A stretch of DNA of 64,000 bases from contig NZ_JAUETR010000001.1 in the NCBI RefSeq assembly GCF_032484785.1, positions 2,359,501-2,423,500 on the forward strand, written 5' to 3'. The stretch is from Bradyrhizobium sp. SZCCHNS1050 (GTDB taxonomy: Bacteria; Pseudomonadota; Alphaproteobacteria; Rhizobiales; Xanthobacteraceae). Positions 1 through 8,238 of the stretch are shown here, one piece after another. How positions within the stretch are numbered: position 1 is the first letter of the stretch; every line of letters begins with the position of its first letter. The notes beneath the pieces are model-generated. The model was not told where the DNA came from. It saw only the letters and a list, made by a program, of their open reading frames with translations, and made no database searches. A program made the position numbers and the translations under genes.

Positions 1-149
1 AGCGCAGCATTCTCGCTGTTCAACCCAGCGGCAATCCCACGCCAAAATTTCTGCTGTTCCGCACGCCCCGCAACTGGTGGGCGCCCCAATGATCCCAGCT
101 TGCCCCGCGTTGACCGTTTCTTTCGAATGCCCATCGCAACCTCCTCATC

Positions 150-460
150 GAGTGTTGCGACGACCAATTGAATCCACCCCCGGCCCTCCCTGCGCGATGG
201 CTTTACGATTTATACGCAGTCTCCTCGGTGACCGGCTTGTTTGTCACCGTGGCGACGACGCGCGCATCACGCGCGCCGCGCGGACCTCAGCGTCGGGAGG
301 CCAGGACCCTGCGACTTCACCGTCCGCAGCATGGCGTACGTCCGCGTGCTCTCACGCTGCGCCCCGCCGCGGCCATCGCATCCCACCTCAACGCGTCGTG
401 ACGTTCGCGAAAGCGCCCCTCTTCAATGAGGCGGGACGGGCGGAAGTCTCCACCTGATTT
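150..460. repeat. Dispersed intergenic repeat, copy 1
   Basis: This gene-free stretch resembles 57470-57735. The two share the exact 20-mer CGGCCCTCCCTGCGCGATGG (181-200 and 57480-57499), then ACCGGCTTGTTTG at nearly the same spacing (231 and 57531), a GCCAGGACC block and a terminal GCCCCTCT..ATGAGG block. Short open frames cross it, but similarity follows the DNA and not one reading frame, so I treat them as non-coding. Repeats of this kind are, to my knowledge, widespread in Bradyrhizobium. I see nothing recognisable in positions 1-149 or 461-570. Confidence 0.6.
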
Positions 461-570
461 GCCCGACGGCACAAGCGATTTCTTTTTTACCGAACATCTG
501 GACAGCCCAGATCAAGTTGAGATGACTGAATAAATTGGCCGCTACGCGCAGATGCAGCTTGACGTGCTCC

Positions 571-604
571 GTCATTGCGAGGAGCGAAGCGACGAAGCAA
601 TCCA
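571..604. repeat. Short intergenic repeat (GTCATTGCGAGGAGCGAAGC type)
   Basis: The motif GTCATTGCGAGGAGCGAAGC followed by GACGAAGCAATCC is a familiar intergenic repeat of Bradyrhizobium and relatives (from memory, not searched). It lies just beyond the 3' end of the L,D-transpeptidase gene. Confidence 0.5.
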
Positions 605-629
605 ACCGCCCCGGAATGATTGTGAACAT

Positions 630-1607
630 TCAATGCAGCTCCACCTTCGCCTTCTTCGCCAGGTGGTCACCGAGGAATCGCACGTCCCAGTTGGTCAGCC
701 GCACGCAGCCATGCGACTCCGACTTGCCGACCTTGGACGGCTCGGCCGTGCCGTGGATGCCGTAGCCGTTGCCGACCGACAGGCCGATCCAATAGGCGCC
801 GACCGGGTTGTTCGGGCCGGGCTTGATGGTGAACGGCTTGCGCGACTTGACGCCCTTGAACTCGTAGTCCGGATTGTAGCGGTAGTTGGGATCGGCATCC
901 CGCGAGGTGACCTTGAAGGTGCCGTCGGGCGTCGGCTTTTCGTCGCTGCCGACCGTGGCGGGAAACACCGCCACCAGCTTGCCGTCGCGGTCGAACGCCT
1001 GCACCGTGCCGGCGTCCTTGCTGATGTCGAGCCGCATGATGTCCGGCGACTTCTCGTCCGGCCTGATCACATTGGCGACGGCGATCTGCTCGCCCTCCTT
1101 GTCGAAGCTGGCCTTCGGATTGAGCGCCGACAGCAGCGCCTCGCTCATGTGGAATTTCTCGGCCAGCGCCTCGCGCGGCGAGGTGTAGCCGAGCGCCGGC
1201 AGGTCCTTCATATCCTCCATGTGCTGTGGCAGCTTCTTCAGGAACGGCCCTTTCACATCGTCGCGGGTGATCGTGTAGGAGACGATCGCCGGCGCCTGGT
1301 CGCCGCGCAGCAGCGCCTCCCACAGCTCGGGCGTCAGCTTCGCATCACCGGCAAGCTCCTTGGCGCGCGCGAACGCGGCGAGCGCCTTGCGCGCATTGTC
1401 GCCGAAGCGGCCGTCGATCTCGCCGGGAGAGACATGCGCGCGATCGAGCAGCACCTGGACGCGGATCGCCACCGGATCCATCTTCTCCTCGGCAGGCGGC
1501 CGCTTGCGCAGCTCGGCGCTGTTGACGGCGTCGGCGGTGAGCTCGGCGGAGAGCGCAGGCGTGACGACGACGGCGCAGAGCAGAAGCGGTATCCAGAGCC
1601 GAAGCAT
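630..1607 (-). CDS. L,D-transpeptidase (YkuD domain), exported
   Basis: The protein should be a periplasmic enzyme that forms 3-3 crosslinks in peptidoglycan or attaches a protein to it. The C-terminal third carries the YkuD signature: an upstream HGTAEPS stretch and SHGCVRLTNWD, in which His-Gly-Cys supplies the catalytic cysteine. The N-terminus MLRLWIPLLLCAVVVTPALS is a signal peptide. Next comes a region resembling a peptidoglycan-binding fold (DGRFGDNARKALAAF). I start at the ATG just before the signal peptide; an in-frame ATG 11 codons upstream would only add a non-signal extension. The product is 325 residues, transcribed alone and divergent from the adaptor gene at 1808. The exact substrate cannot be told. 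Confidence 0.88.
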   Translation of the reverse strand: MLRLWIPLLLCAVVVTPALSAELTADAVNSAELRKRPPAEEKMDPVAIRVQVLLDRAHVSPGEIDGRFGDNARKALAAFARAKELAGDAKLTPELWEALLRGDQAPAIVSYTITRDDVKGPFLKKLPQHMEDMKDLPALGYTSPREALAEKFHMSEALLSALNPKASFDKEGEQIAVANVIRPDEKSPDIMRLDISKDAGTVQAFDRDGKLVAVFPATVGSDEKPTPDGTFKVTSRDADPNYRYNPDYEFKGVKSRKPFTIKPGPNNPVGAYWIGLSVGNGYGIHGTAEPSKVGKSESHGCVRLTNWDVRFLGDHLAKKAKVELH

Positions 1608-1807
1608 GGTCGTGAGTCCCAAGTGAAAGACGGCTGACATTCGGCAGCGTCAACGGCGACCCGGCCGAGAAGTTCGGCACCATCGGCTGAACGTCGCGGC
1701 ATCCTGGCGCGACTACCAGGGACGCGGGTCGGCTGGCCCGGCGGCGGTGCGTCTGCTATCCCGGCGACAGCCGTGCAATGAATTGGGTTCGCGAGGATCG
1801 GTTTCGG

Positions 1808-2686
1808 ATGGGACATGCCGCAATTGCCGCCACGATGCGCCGGATGCCGATGCTCGCCGCCGCCGGCCTGCTGGCGATGATCCAGGCTGCGGCAGCCGAT
1901 GACGGCGCGCCGAAGGGCGCCGCGGTCAGCGTGCTCAAGGCGACCAAGGCCTGCTTCGACAACACGGTCGAGGTGTCCGGCATGGTGCTGGCGCGCGACG
2001 AGACCGCCGTCAGGCCAGATCGTCCCGGCCTGAAGGTCGCGGAGGTGCTGGTCGATGCCGGCGACACCGTCACGGCCGGACAGAACCTGGCGCGGCTGAC
2101 GCCGCCGGAGGGCGGCACGATCATGATCCAGGCGCCGGTCGCGGGCACCATCCTGTCGTCGAGCGCCACCATCGGGGCGTTCGCCTCCGGTCGCGGCGAG
2201 GCGCTGTTCTCGATTCTCGCCCGCAACGAATATGATCTCGTCGGCCTGGTGCCGAGCGCCCAGCTCGGCAAGCTCGCAGTCAACCAGACGGCGCGGATCC
2301 GCATCGTCGGGGCCGGCGAGGTCGAGGGCAAGATCCGAAGGGTGGCGCCGACCGTCGAGCCGAACAGCCAGCTCGGCCAGGCCTTCATCGGCATCACCGG
2401 CACGGCGCGGTTGCTGGTCAATTCGTTCGGCCGCGCCGTGATCAAGATCGGCCAGAGCTGCGGCGTCGCGGTGCCGCTGACCGCCGTGCTGTACGATCCC
2501 GACGGCACGGTGGTGCAGGTGGTCCGGGCTCAGCGGATCGAGACCAAGCGGGTCGAGATCGGCCTGATGGCCGGCGGCCAGGTCGAGATCCGCGACGGCC
2601 TCGCCGAGGGCGACGTCGTCGTCACCCGCGCCGGCGCGCTGCTGCGCGAGGGCGACCCGGTGCGGCCGGTGATGGCGAGCAATTGA
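1808..2686 (+). CDS. HlyD/RND-type periplasmic adaptor protein
   Basis: This looks like a membrane-fusion (adaptor) protein of an efflux system. After a hydrophobic N-terminal signal it has a lipoyl-like barrel half (VRPDRPGLKVAEVLVDAGDT, then IMIQAPVAGTI), a beta-barrel region and a C-terminal membrane-proximal segment (VEIRDGLAEGDVVVTRAGAL) typical of RND adaptors. At 292 residues it is short for the family, and the coiled-coil hairpin appears to be missing or tiny. No inner-membrane pump or outer-membrane channel is adjacent, so it is an orphan. GAGGA about 10 bases upstream favours this ATG; 1778 and 1835 are alternatives. A strong hairpin at 2727-2749 follows the stop. Confidence 0.75.
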   Translation: MGHAAIAATMRRMPMLAAAGLLAMIQAAAADDGAPKGAAVSVLKATKACFDNTVEVSGMVLARDETAVRPDRPGLKVAEVLVDAGDTVTAGQNLARLTPPEGGTIMIQAPVAGTILSSSATIGAFASGRGEALFSILARNEYDLVGLVPSAQLGKLAVNQTARIRIVGAGEVEGKIRRVAPTVEPNSQLGQAFIGITGTARLLVNSFGRAVIKIGQSCGVAVPLTAVLYDPDGTVVQVVRAQRIETKRVEIGLMAGGQVEIRDGLAEGDVVVTRAGALLREGDPVRPVMASN

Positions 2687-2726
2687 AAGACGCGACGCCG
2701 CAGGGGTCTGAGGGGCACGCGGCCCC

Positions 2727-2749
2727 ACCCTCCCCCGGAGGGGGAGGGT
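2727..2749. terminator. C-rich palindromic hairpin, 10-bp stem
   Basis: ACCCTCCCCC (2727-2736) pairs perfectly with GGGGGAGGGT (2740-2749) across a 3-base loop. It lies 40 bases after the adaptor stop codon, between convergent genes, so it could end transcription in either direction. The same sequence type recurs at 2862, 5981, 12402 and 12468, so it is also a dispersed repeat. Confidence 0.55.
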
Positions 2750-2861
2750 CGTCGCGCGGCGCGCCAGCGTCGTGCGGCGGGGGGTGGAGCCAGGGATGAC
2801 GGTGCAAGTGGAGAGATCACCCCACCCCGCCCCACGGTTCGCTTCGCTCGCCGTGAGGCGA

Positions 2862-2884
2862 CCCTCCCCCTCCAGGGGAGGGTG
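2862..2884. terminator. C-rich palindromic hairpin, 9-bp stem
   Basis: ACCCTCCCC (2862-2870) pairs with GGGGAGGGT (2876-2884). It lies downstream of the caspase-like gene on the minus strand and about 110 bases from the related hairpin at 2727. The two hairpins bracket the spacer between convergent genes. Confidence 0.55.
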
Positions 2885-2932
2885 GGAGGCCGCCGAGAGG
2901 GCGGAGCATCTCAGGCGCGGGACAGGCTAAGC

Positions 2933-3793
2933 TCAGCTGCCGGCGTTCGCGACGTCGGCGCTGAAGCGGATGTCCTCGACCAGCGAGGATGACACGGTCG
3001 GCACCTGCTCGCCGTCGGAGCTGCGGGCGATGGCGTTGCGGGTCTTGTTGAACACGGTCTCGGCGCTCGGGCTCTTGCCGAGCTGGTTCAGCAGCTCGCC
3101 GACCAGCACGCTGTTCTGGCCCTTCGGATCGTCCAGCACCTTGCCCGGTGTCGCCGACGACAGGATCAGGGCGTTGGCCGGCGCATTGATCGGCGCCAGG
3201 CCGTGCGAATAGGCGCGGAAGCGGCGCTCATAGGGATTGCGGCGGGCGGCGTCGATCACCACCAGCTTGGCGCGCGCGCCCTGCTCGCGGACGGTATCGA
3301 GCAGGCGCTCGATGCTGGTGCCGTCGCGACGCACGTCGGCTTCCCGCCAGATCTTGGCGTCGACCGGGATCATGTAGCTCTCGCGTCCGGCCTGGATGGC
3401 GTAGCCGCCGAAGAACAGCATCACGACCGAGTCGGGCTTGATCCTGGCCTTCAGGCGCTCGACCGCGCGGGCCATGTCGTCCTTGTTGGCATCCTCGACG
3501 ACATCGACGTCGAAGCCGTCGCGGCGCAGCGCGCCGGTCAGCGCACGGGCATCGTTGATCGGCTGGACGAGCGGCGCGTTCGCGTCGGGATAGTGACCAT
3601 TGCCGATCACGAGCGCGAGGCGCGCGCCGTTGCCGGTCGCCACGCTGCTCTGCTCGGAGGCCGCGGCCTTGGGCGCCTCGAGCGAACGCTTGTTCAGGGC
3701 AGCATGCGCGCCGATCGCGAGCGACACCGTGCAGAGAAGCGCGGCGGCGATCACGGCCGATCGGCGGGAAAGAGAAGGCTGCCTTGCGGTCAT
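2933..3793 (-). CDS. Caspase-fold (peptidase C14-like) protein, catalytic residues lost
   Basis: The 286-residue product has the layout of bacterial metacaspase-like proteins: LALVIGNGHY (about 59-68), an INDARAL block (79-85), a hydrophobic strand VVMLFFGGYAIQ, the MIPVDA motif, LVVIDAARRNPY, and GLAPINAP followed by a TPGKVLDD block. In active members the two key motifs read SGHG and DACR. Here they read GGYA (Tyr131 in place of His) and DAAR (Ala183 in place of Cys). I confirmed both substitutions in the DNA. It is therefore predicted to be proteolytically dead. Residues 11-32 form a signal or anchor segment, so the domain is probably periplasmic. I use the ATG before MTARQPSL; a longer frame upstream is basic and unlike a protein N-terminus. 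Confidence 0.8.
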   Translation of the reverse strand: MTARQPSLSRRSAVIAAALLCTVSLAIGAHAALNKRSLEAPKAAASEQSSVATGNGARLALVIGNGHYPDANAPLVQPINDARALTGALRRDGFDVDVVEDANKDDMARAVERLKARIKPDSVVMLFFGGYAIQAGRESYMIPVDAKIWREADVRRDGTSIERLLDTVREQGARAKLVVIDAARRNPYERRFRAYSHGLAPINAPANALILSSATPGKVLDDPKGQNSVLVGELLNQLGKSPSAETVFNKTRNAIARSSDGEQVPTVSSSLVEDIRFSADVANAGS

Positions 3794-4142
3794 CACGTCA
3801 ATCCTGGTCCGAGCCTGCCCATCGATGCCAAAGGGGTGCACCCTTTGGTCGCGCTGGCGCCTCTGAGGTTTGAGGGGTTGCGAGACGATGTGTCGTCTCA
3901 ATGCGCGCAAATTGCGGCGCCGCAACGAAGAAAGGCTTAACCCGAACCCGCGTCCCAAGCAACATCGGAACACCATTGACTTTTCAAGCACTTGAAGAGA
4001 AACGCAAATTTAACCATGACGGCGATCTCCAAACGGCCCCGGACGGACCGCCGGGAGACCACATTGCCGCCAAATCCGCCTCCCGCGCCGTGACCGCCGT
4101 CACGTTGTCTTTGGCCGTCCAGCGTGTCAGTTTGCCCAATGC

Positions 4143-5948
4143 ATGCGCGTGACGCGCCGTTTCCCGGGCGTCTCGAGCAACGCATGCCGCTCGTCCCGCC
4201 TTCGACAACCCGCGAGTCCTCGCTTGAGTTTCCAGTATTTCGCCGGCGCGGCCTGTCGCGCACTGACGGCCCGGAAGGATGGGCCCTCGCTGTACGAGGT
4301 CTGCGATCCCATCCTGCGCCGGCCCGGCAGCGGCGACCCGCATCTGTCGAAATTCTACCGGACCGCGCTCGGGAACCCGGCGCTGCGCGCATTGCTGCGC
4401 CGTGCCGGCCTGCCCGAGTTGAACGATCCCGCTGTTCTCAATGCGCTGCGCGACGCGCTGGTCCTTGCCCGCGACAATCCGACGCCGGACTGGGAGCAGG
4501 TCGGCCGCCCCGTCGCCGATCTGGTCGACAGCGTCGCCTTGCACCACCCTGCCCCGCCGCGCCGGACTGCGGCGGCGGCCATGCCGCCGGCCGGCGAGGT
4601 CGATCGCGTGATCCGGGCCTGCGGCGCCGACCTGCTCGGCTCGTTCAGGCGCAATGGCTTCATCCCGACCTATGCCGCCTTCAACCTGATCGGCGATCCC
4701 GACATGAAGGGCCGCGAGGTCAAGATGGCGCTGCAGGGGCTCGACGCCCGCGGCTACAAGAACTCGACCTTGCTGTTCAACCTCGCCCGCGTCTTCATCG
4801 CGCGATCGCCGGCGGCCGCGGTGATCAATCCGCCGTGGCGCGGCATCGCCGAGCCGATGTGGGAGCCGGTGCAGATCCGCCACCGCTCGGCCTATTACGA
4901 CGCGTTCTTCACCGAGGCGCTGCTGAGCTATCTGGAGACGGGCCTCGCGTCATCGGAGCAGACAAGCGCGGCGCGCAGCGCCATCGCCGCCATGGTCGAG
5001 TTCTGCCTGACCATCAGCCGCGAGGAGGTGCGCGGCGCCGACGGCAAGAGCTACAATGTCGTCACCGCGCTGGCGCCGCCGCCGCATCCGCGCTTCTCGC
5101 GCTTCTTCACCCAGATCAAGCAGGACCTCGGCTTCGGCATCTACGTGCCGGATTGCGACACCACGGCGTGCTCGTTCTCGGCGGCGACGCAGGCCGGCTC
5201 GGACGATCCGATGTTGAGCCAGCCGCTGCTGGATTTCTATGCGGGCTACCAGGTGCGCGCCGGCGGCAACGAGCCGCGCGTGACGGTGCCGATCAACGAC
5301 AACATCGACTATGAAGGCGGTGTCGCGACCTGGATCGACAGCCTGGCCGGCGAGCGGCCCTACGGCAATGATCTCGATCCGACGTTGAACCTCGACGTGC
5401 TCGAGGTATCGTTCCGCAATCTCGGGCGCTGGCAGATCCTGGAGACGCAAGCCCGGCTCGACGTCGTCAGGCGGATCGTCGGCTTCCAGCAGCGGCTGGT
5501 GCTGAGCGGGGCCTTCGCCGACCCCCGCTCGCACATCTATTATCTGCCGGAGCTGTACTGCGCCTATTTCGGCCGCTGCTACCACGCCTTCATGGCGCTG
5601 CCGCCGGCGGCGCGGCAGGCGATCGATCCCGACGGCGCGTTCGAGCTCATTCGCCTGCGCGTGCTGGCCTATGTCGAGGACGAGCTGATCGGCCGCGAGA
5701 TGAACCCGTTCGACGCCGCGCTGGCGCTGATCGCGCTCGGCCATCTCGGCGGCGCTGCGGCGAGCTTCGCGCCCGCAGTGCATTGCATCGTGACGTCGTT
5801 CGGCGAGGGTGGCCGGCGGCATCCGTACCGCGCCTATGAGTGGAACAAGATGAAGACCCCGACCCGCATCCTCGTCGGCGGCCCCGAGGTCACCTCGGCC
5901 TTCGTGCTGATGGGCCTGGCGCTGGCAAAGCGGGTGGCGGTGAACTGA
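4143..5948 (+). CDS. Conserved hypothetical protein with terpene-cyclase-like DxDTT motif
   Basis: I do not recognise a named family with certainty. The product (601 residues) looks largely alpha-helical and soluble, with no signal peptide or membrane segment. Residues 337-341 read DCDTT in the context YVPDCDTTACSF. This resembles the acid motif of class II terpene cyclases (DxDD, or DxDTT in some drimane-type cyclases) and of prenyltransferase/squalene-oxidase-repeat proteins. Later helices such as DAALALIALGHLGG fit an alpha/alpha toroid. No class I metal motif (DDxxD) and no prenyl-synthase neighbour is seen. The start is uncertain: the first 35 residues are arginine-rich and may not be translated. 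It stands alone between the caspase-like gene and a hairpin repeat. Confidence 0.55.
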   Translation: MRVTRRFPGVSSNACRSSRLRQPASPRLSFQYFAGAACRALTARKDGPSLYEVCDPILRRPGSGDPHLSKFYRTALGNPALRALLRRAGLPELNDPAVLNALRDALVLARDNPTPDWEQVGRPVADLVDSVALHHPAPPRRTAAAAMPPAGEVDRVIRACGADLLGSFRRNGFIPTYAAFNLIGDPDMKGREVKMALQGLDARGYKNSTLLFNLARVFIARSPAAAVINPPWRGIAEPMWEPVQIRHRSAYYDAFFTEALLSYLETGLASSEQTSAARSAIAAMVEFCLTISREEVRGADGKSYNVVTALAPPPHPRFSRFFTQIKQDLGFGIYVPDCDTTACSFSAATQAGSDDPMLSQPLLDFYAGYQVRAGGNEPRVTVPINDNIDYEGGVATWIDSLAGERPYGNDLDPTLNLDVLEVSFRNLGRWQILETQARLDVVRRIVGFQQRLVLSGAFADPRSHIYYLPELYCAYFGRCYHAFMALPPAARQAIDPDGAFELIRLRVLAYVEDELIGREMNPFDAALALIALGHLGGAAASFAPAVHCIVTSFGEGGRRHPYRAYEWNKMKTPTRILVGGPEVTSAFVLMGLALAKRVAVN

Positions 5949-5980
5949 TCGAGCGATATGTCAGCGGCCCCGGCGGTGCA

Positions 5981-6007
5981 CTCCCCTCCCCCTTGCGGGG
6001 AGGGGAG
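5981..6007. terminator. C-rich palindromic hairpin, 11-bp stem
   Basis: CTCCCCTCCCC (5981-5991) pairs with GGGGAGGGGAG (5997-6007) across the loop CTTGC. It begins 33 bases after the stop of the 601-residue protein and is likely its terminator. It belongs to the same repeat type as the hairpin at 12402. Confidence 0.6.
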
Positions 6008-6160
6008 CACAGCGACGCCCTGGCAATAGCTCGGCTCCTCCTTTCAGCCGCCATCGCGCGAAGTTGAGCGGCTCAGCCAATCACGGCGCTGGAACCGCGG
6101 GCCGATCCGCCGCACAATTGCTCCAGCCTTCCCATCCCCAAGGACGACCCGCGCCCGTTG

Positions 6161-6886
6161 ATGTCGATGAAACCAGCTCTGCTCGCGCTCCTCCTGCTGC
6201 TGCCCTCCGTCGCGTCCGCGGCCGACATCACCGGGATTCCCAAGATCCGTGAGGCCGATGGGATCACGATCGGGACCACCCGCATCCGGCTCGGCGGCAT
6301 CGACGCGCCCTCCGTGGATCAGCTCTGCCTCAACAAGAACGGCGAGCGCTGGACCTGCGGCGTGGCGGCGCGTGACGAGCTGATCAAGTACGTCGACGGC
6401 AAGAGCTGGACCTGCCATCCGCGCTCGATCGACCGCCGCGGCCGCCAGGTCGCGCGCTGCGACGTCGATGGCGAGGACATCCAGAAATGGCTGGTGCGCA
6501 GCGGCTGGGCGCTGGCCTATCGCACCCTCTCGCATGACTACGAGCCCGACGAGGCGGAGGCGCGCGCAGCCAAGGCCGGCATGTGGCAGGGCGCGTTCAT
6601 CGCGCCATGGGACTGGCGCGTGCGCAACAAGAAGACTGCGATCCTCGGGGCCACCAACCCGCCGGAGGGCGCGCGCAAAATCCTGCTCGCCTCGGCCTCG
6701 GGCCCGGTCGCGCCCTCGCCGGACTGCACCATCAAGGGCAATGTCAACGGCGCCGGCGAGTGCATCTATCACACGCCGCAGAGCCGCTGGTACGCGCAGA
6801 TCAAGATGCACGTCGCCAAGGGCACCCGCTGGTTCTGCTCGGTCGAGGAGGCCGAGGCCGCCGGCTGCCGCGAAACGAGGCGCTGA
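6161..6886 (+). CDS. Secreted thermonuclease-like (SNase fold) protein
   Basis: A signal peptide (MSMKPALLALLLLLPSVASA) precedes a staphylococcal-nuclease-like domain. The strand RIRLGGIDAP carries the first conserved arginine, GRQVARCDVDGEDIQKWLVRSG matches the second half of the active site, and AEARAAKAGMWQGAF is the usual C-terminal SNase helix. The glutamate that normally follows IDAP is not obvious (IDAPSVDQ), so nuclease activity is uncertain. After about residue 170 a cysteine-containing tail (CTIKGNVNGAGECIYHTPQS) resembles the small extracellular domain attached to many such proteins. I use ATG 6161; an ATG two codons later is equally possible. Transcribed alone. Confidence 0.8.
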   Translation: MSMKPALLALLLLLPSVASAADITGIPKIREADGITIGTTRIRLGGIDAPSVDQLCLNKNGERWTCGVAARDELIKYVDGKSWTCHPRSIDRRGRQVARCDVDGEDIQKWLVRSGWALAYRTLSHDYEPDEAEARAAKAGMWQGAFIAPWDWRVRNKKTAILGATNPPEGARKILLASASGPVAPSPDCTIKGNVNGAGECIYHTPQSRWYAQIKMHVAKGTRWFCSVEEAEAAGCRETRR

Positions 6887-7042
6887 CGGCCCGACCCGCC
6901 GGCCTGCCGGGGGCATGCCAGCCCCCCGGCTTCTCCGGCTTTTCTTAATGCGCCGCGCCACGTAAAACGACCATGGGCCGGCCGTGTGCGAGAGCCCGTC
7001 ACCACCCTCAACCGCCAAACCACATCGCCGAGGACACTGACA

Positions 7043-8230
7043 ATGACCGTTCGCGCGGGCCGGGAGTTTCTGGCCATCCCGGGACCCACCACGATGCCCG
7101 ACGAGGTGCTGCAGGCGATGCACCGCCCGGCGCTCGACATCTACTCCAAGCAGATGGTCGAGCTGACCGACGGCATCATGTCCGATCTCGGCAGGCTGTT
7201 CGCCACCAAGGGCAAGACCTACATCTACATCGCCAACGGTCACGGCGCCTGGGAGGCGGTGCTCTCCAACGTGCTGGCGCGCGGCGACAAGGTGCTGGTG
7301 CTGGAGAGCGGCCGCTTCGCGATCGGCTGGGGCAATGCGGCGCGCGCGATGGGCGCCGAGGTCGAAGTGCTCCGCGGCGACTGGCGCCGCGCGGTGCGGC
7401 CGGCCGAGGTCGAGGCGCGGCTGCGCGCCGACAAGGAGCACAGCATCAAGGCGATCGTGGTGGCGCAGATCGATACGGCGTCCGGCGTCGTCAACGACGT
7501 CGAGGCGATCGGCCGCGCCATCAAGGCCGCGGGCCATCCAGCACTGTACATGGTCGACACCGTGGCCTCGCTCGGCTGCATGCCGTTCGAGATGGATGCC
7601 TGGGGCATCGACGTCGCGATGTCCGGCTCGCAGAAAGGCCTGATGACGCCGCCGGGTCTCGGCTTCGTCGCCGCCAATGACCGCGCACTCGAGGCGCACA
7701 AGCGCGCCAACATGCGCACGCCCTATTGGGACTGGAGCGAGCGCGAGGGCACCGAGCACTATCGCAAATATGGCGGCACCGCGCCGGTGCATCTGCTGTT
7801 CGCACTGCGCCAGGCCATGGACATGCTGTTCGCCGAAGGACTGCCGCATGCCTTCCGCCGCCATGAGCTGTTGGCTGAGGCCGTGCGCCGCGCGGTGGCG
7901 AAGTGGAGCGAGGGCCAGGTGATCGGCTTCAACATCGCAGACGCCGCCGAGCGCTCCAACACCGTGACCACTGTGCTGGTCGGCGAAGGTTATGATCCGG
8001 CCGTGTTGCAGACCTACTGCAAGGAGCAGTGCGGCGTCGTGCTCGGCACCGGGATCGGCGATCTCCAGGGCCAGGCGTTCCGCATTGCCCATATGGGCCA
8101 TGTCAACGCGCCGATGGTGCTGGGCACGCTCGGCGTGATCGAAATGGCGCTGGTGGCGTTGAAGATTCCGCACGGCCGCGGCGGCCTCGACGCCGCGATC
8201 CAATGGCTCGGCGAGAGCGTGACCCCGTAA
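7043..8230 (+). CDS. Class V aminotransferase (alanine/serine-glyoxylate type)
   Basis: This is a PLP-dependent aminotransferase of the alanine-glyoxylate / serine-glyoxylate family, cytosolic and 395 residues long, the usual size. Features include FLAIPGPTTMPDEVLQAM at the N-terminus, NGHGAWEAVLSNVL around the cofactor phosphate site, VDTVASLGCMPF with the PLP-pyridine aspartate, and SGSQKGL in which Lys198 should form the Schiff base. Pyridoxamine-pyruvate aminotransferase is a close relative and cannot be excluded. GAGGA precedes this ATG by about 7 bases; the upstream in-frame start at 6986 lacks a ribosome site. The oligopeptidase B gene begins 8 bases after the stop, so the two are probably cotranscribed. 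Confidence 0.85.
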   Translation: MTVRAGREFLAIPGPTTMPDEVLQAMHRPALDIYSKQMVELTDGIMSDLGRLFATKGKTYIYIANGHGAWEAVLSNVLARGDKVLVLESGRFAIGWGNAARAMGAEVEVLRGDWRRAVRPAEVEARLRADKEHSIKAIVVAQIDTASGVVNDVEAIGRAIKAAGHPALYMVDTVASLGCMPFEMDAWGIDVAMSGSQKGLMTPPGLGFVAANDRALEAHKRANMRTPYWDWSEREGTEHYRKYGGTAPVHLLFALRQAMDMLFAEGLPHAFRRHELLAEAVRRAVAKWSEGQVIGFNIADAAERSNTVTTVLVGEGYDPAVLQTYCKEQCGVVLGTGIGDLQGQAFRIAHMGHVNAPMVLGTLGVIEMALVALKIPHGRGGLDAAIQWLGESVTP

Positions 8231-8238
8231 AGGACGAC

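Noticed and set aside
77..457. A 126-codon frame within the first repeat
   Set aside because: Its similarity to copy 2 is in the DNA blocks, not a shared protein; no signal, domain or ribosome site.
5151..5165. DxDTT in the 601-residue protein as a HAD phosphatase motif
   Set aside because: HAD motif I normally lies near the N-terminus of its domain with downstream Ser/Thr, Lys and acidic motifs; these were not found around this position.
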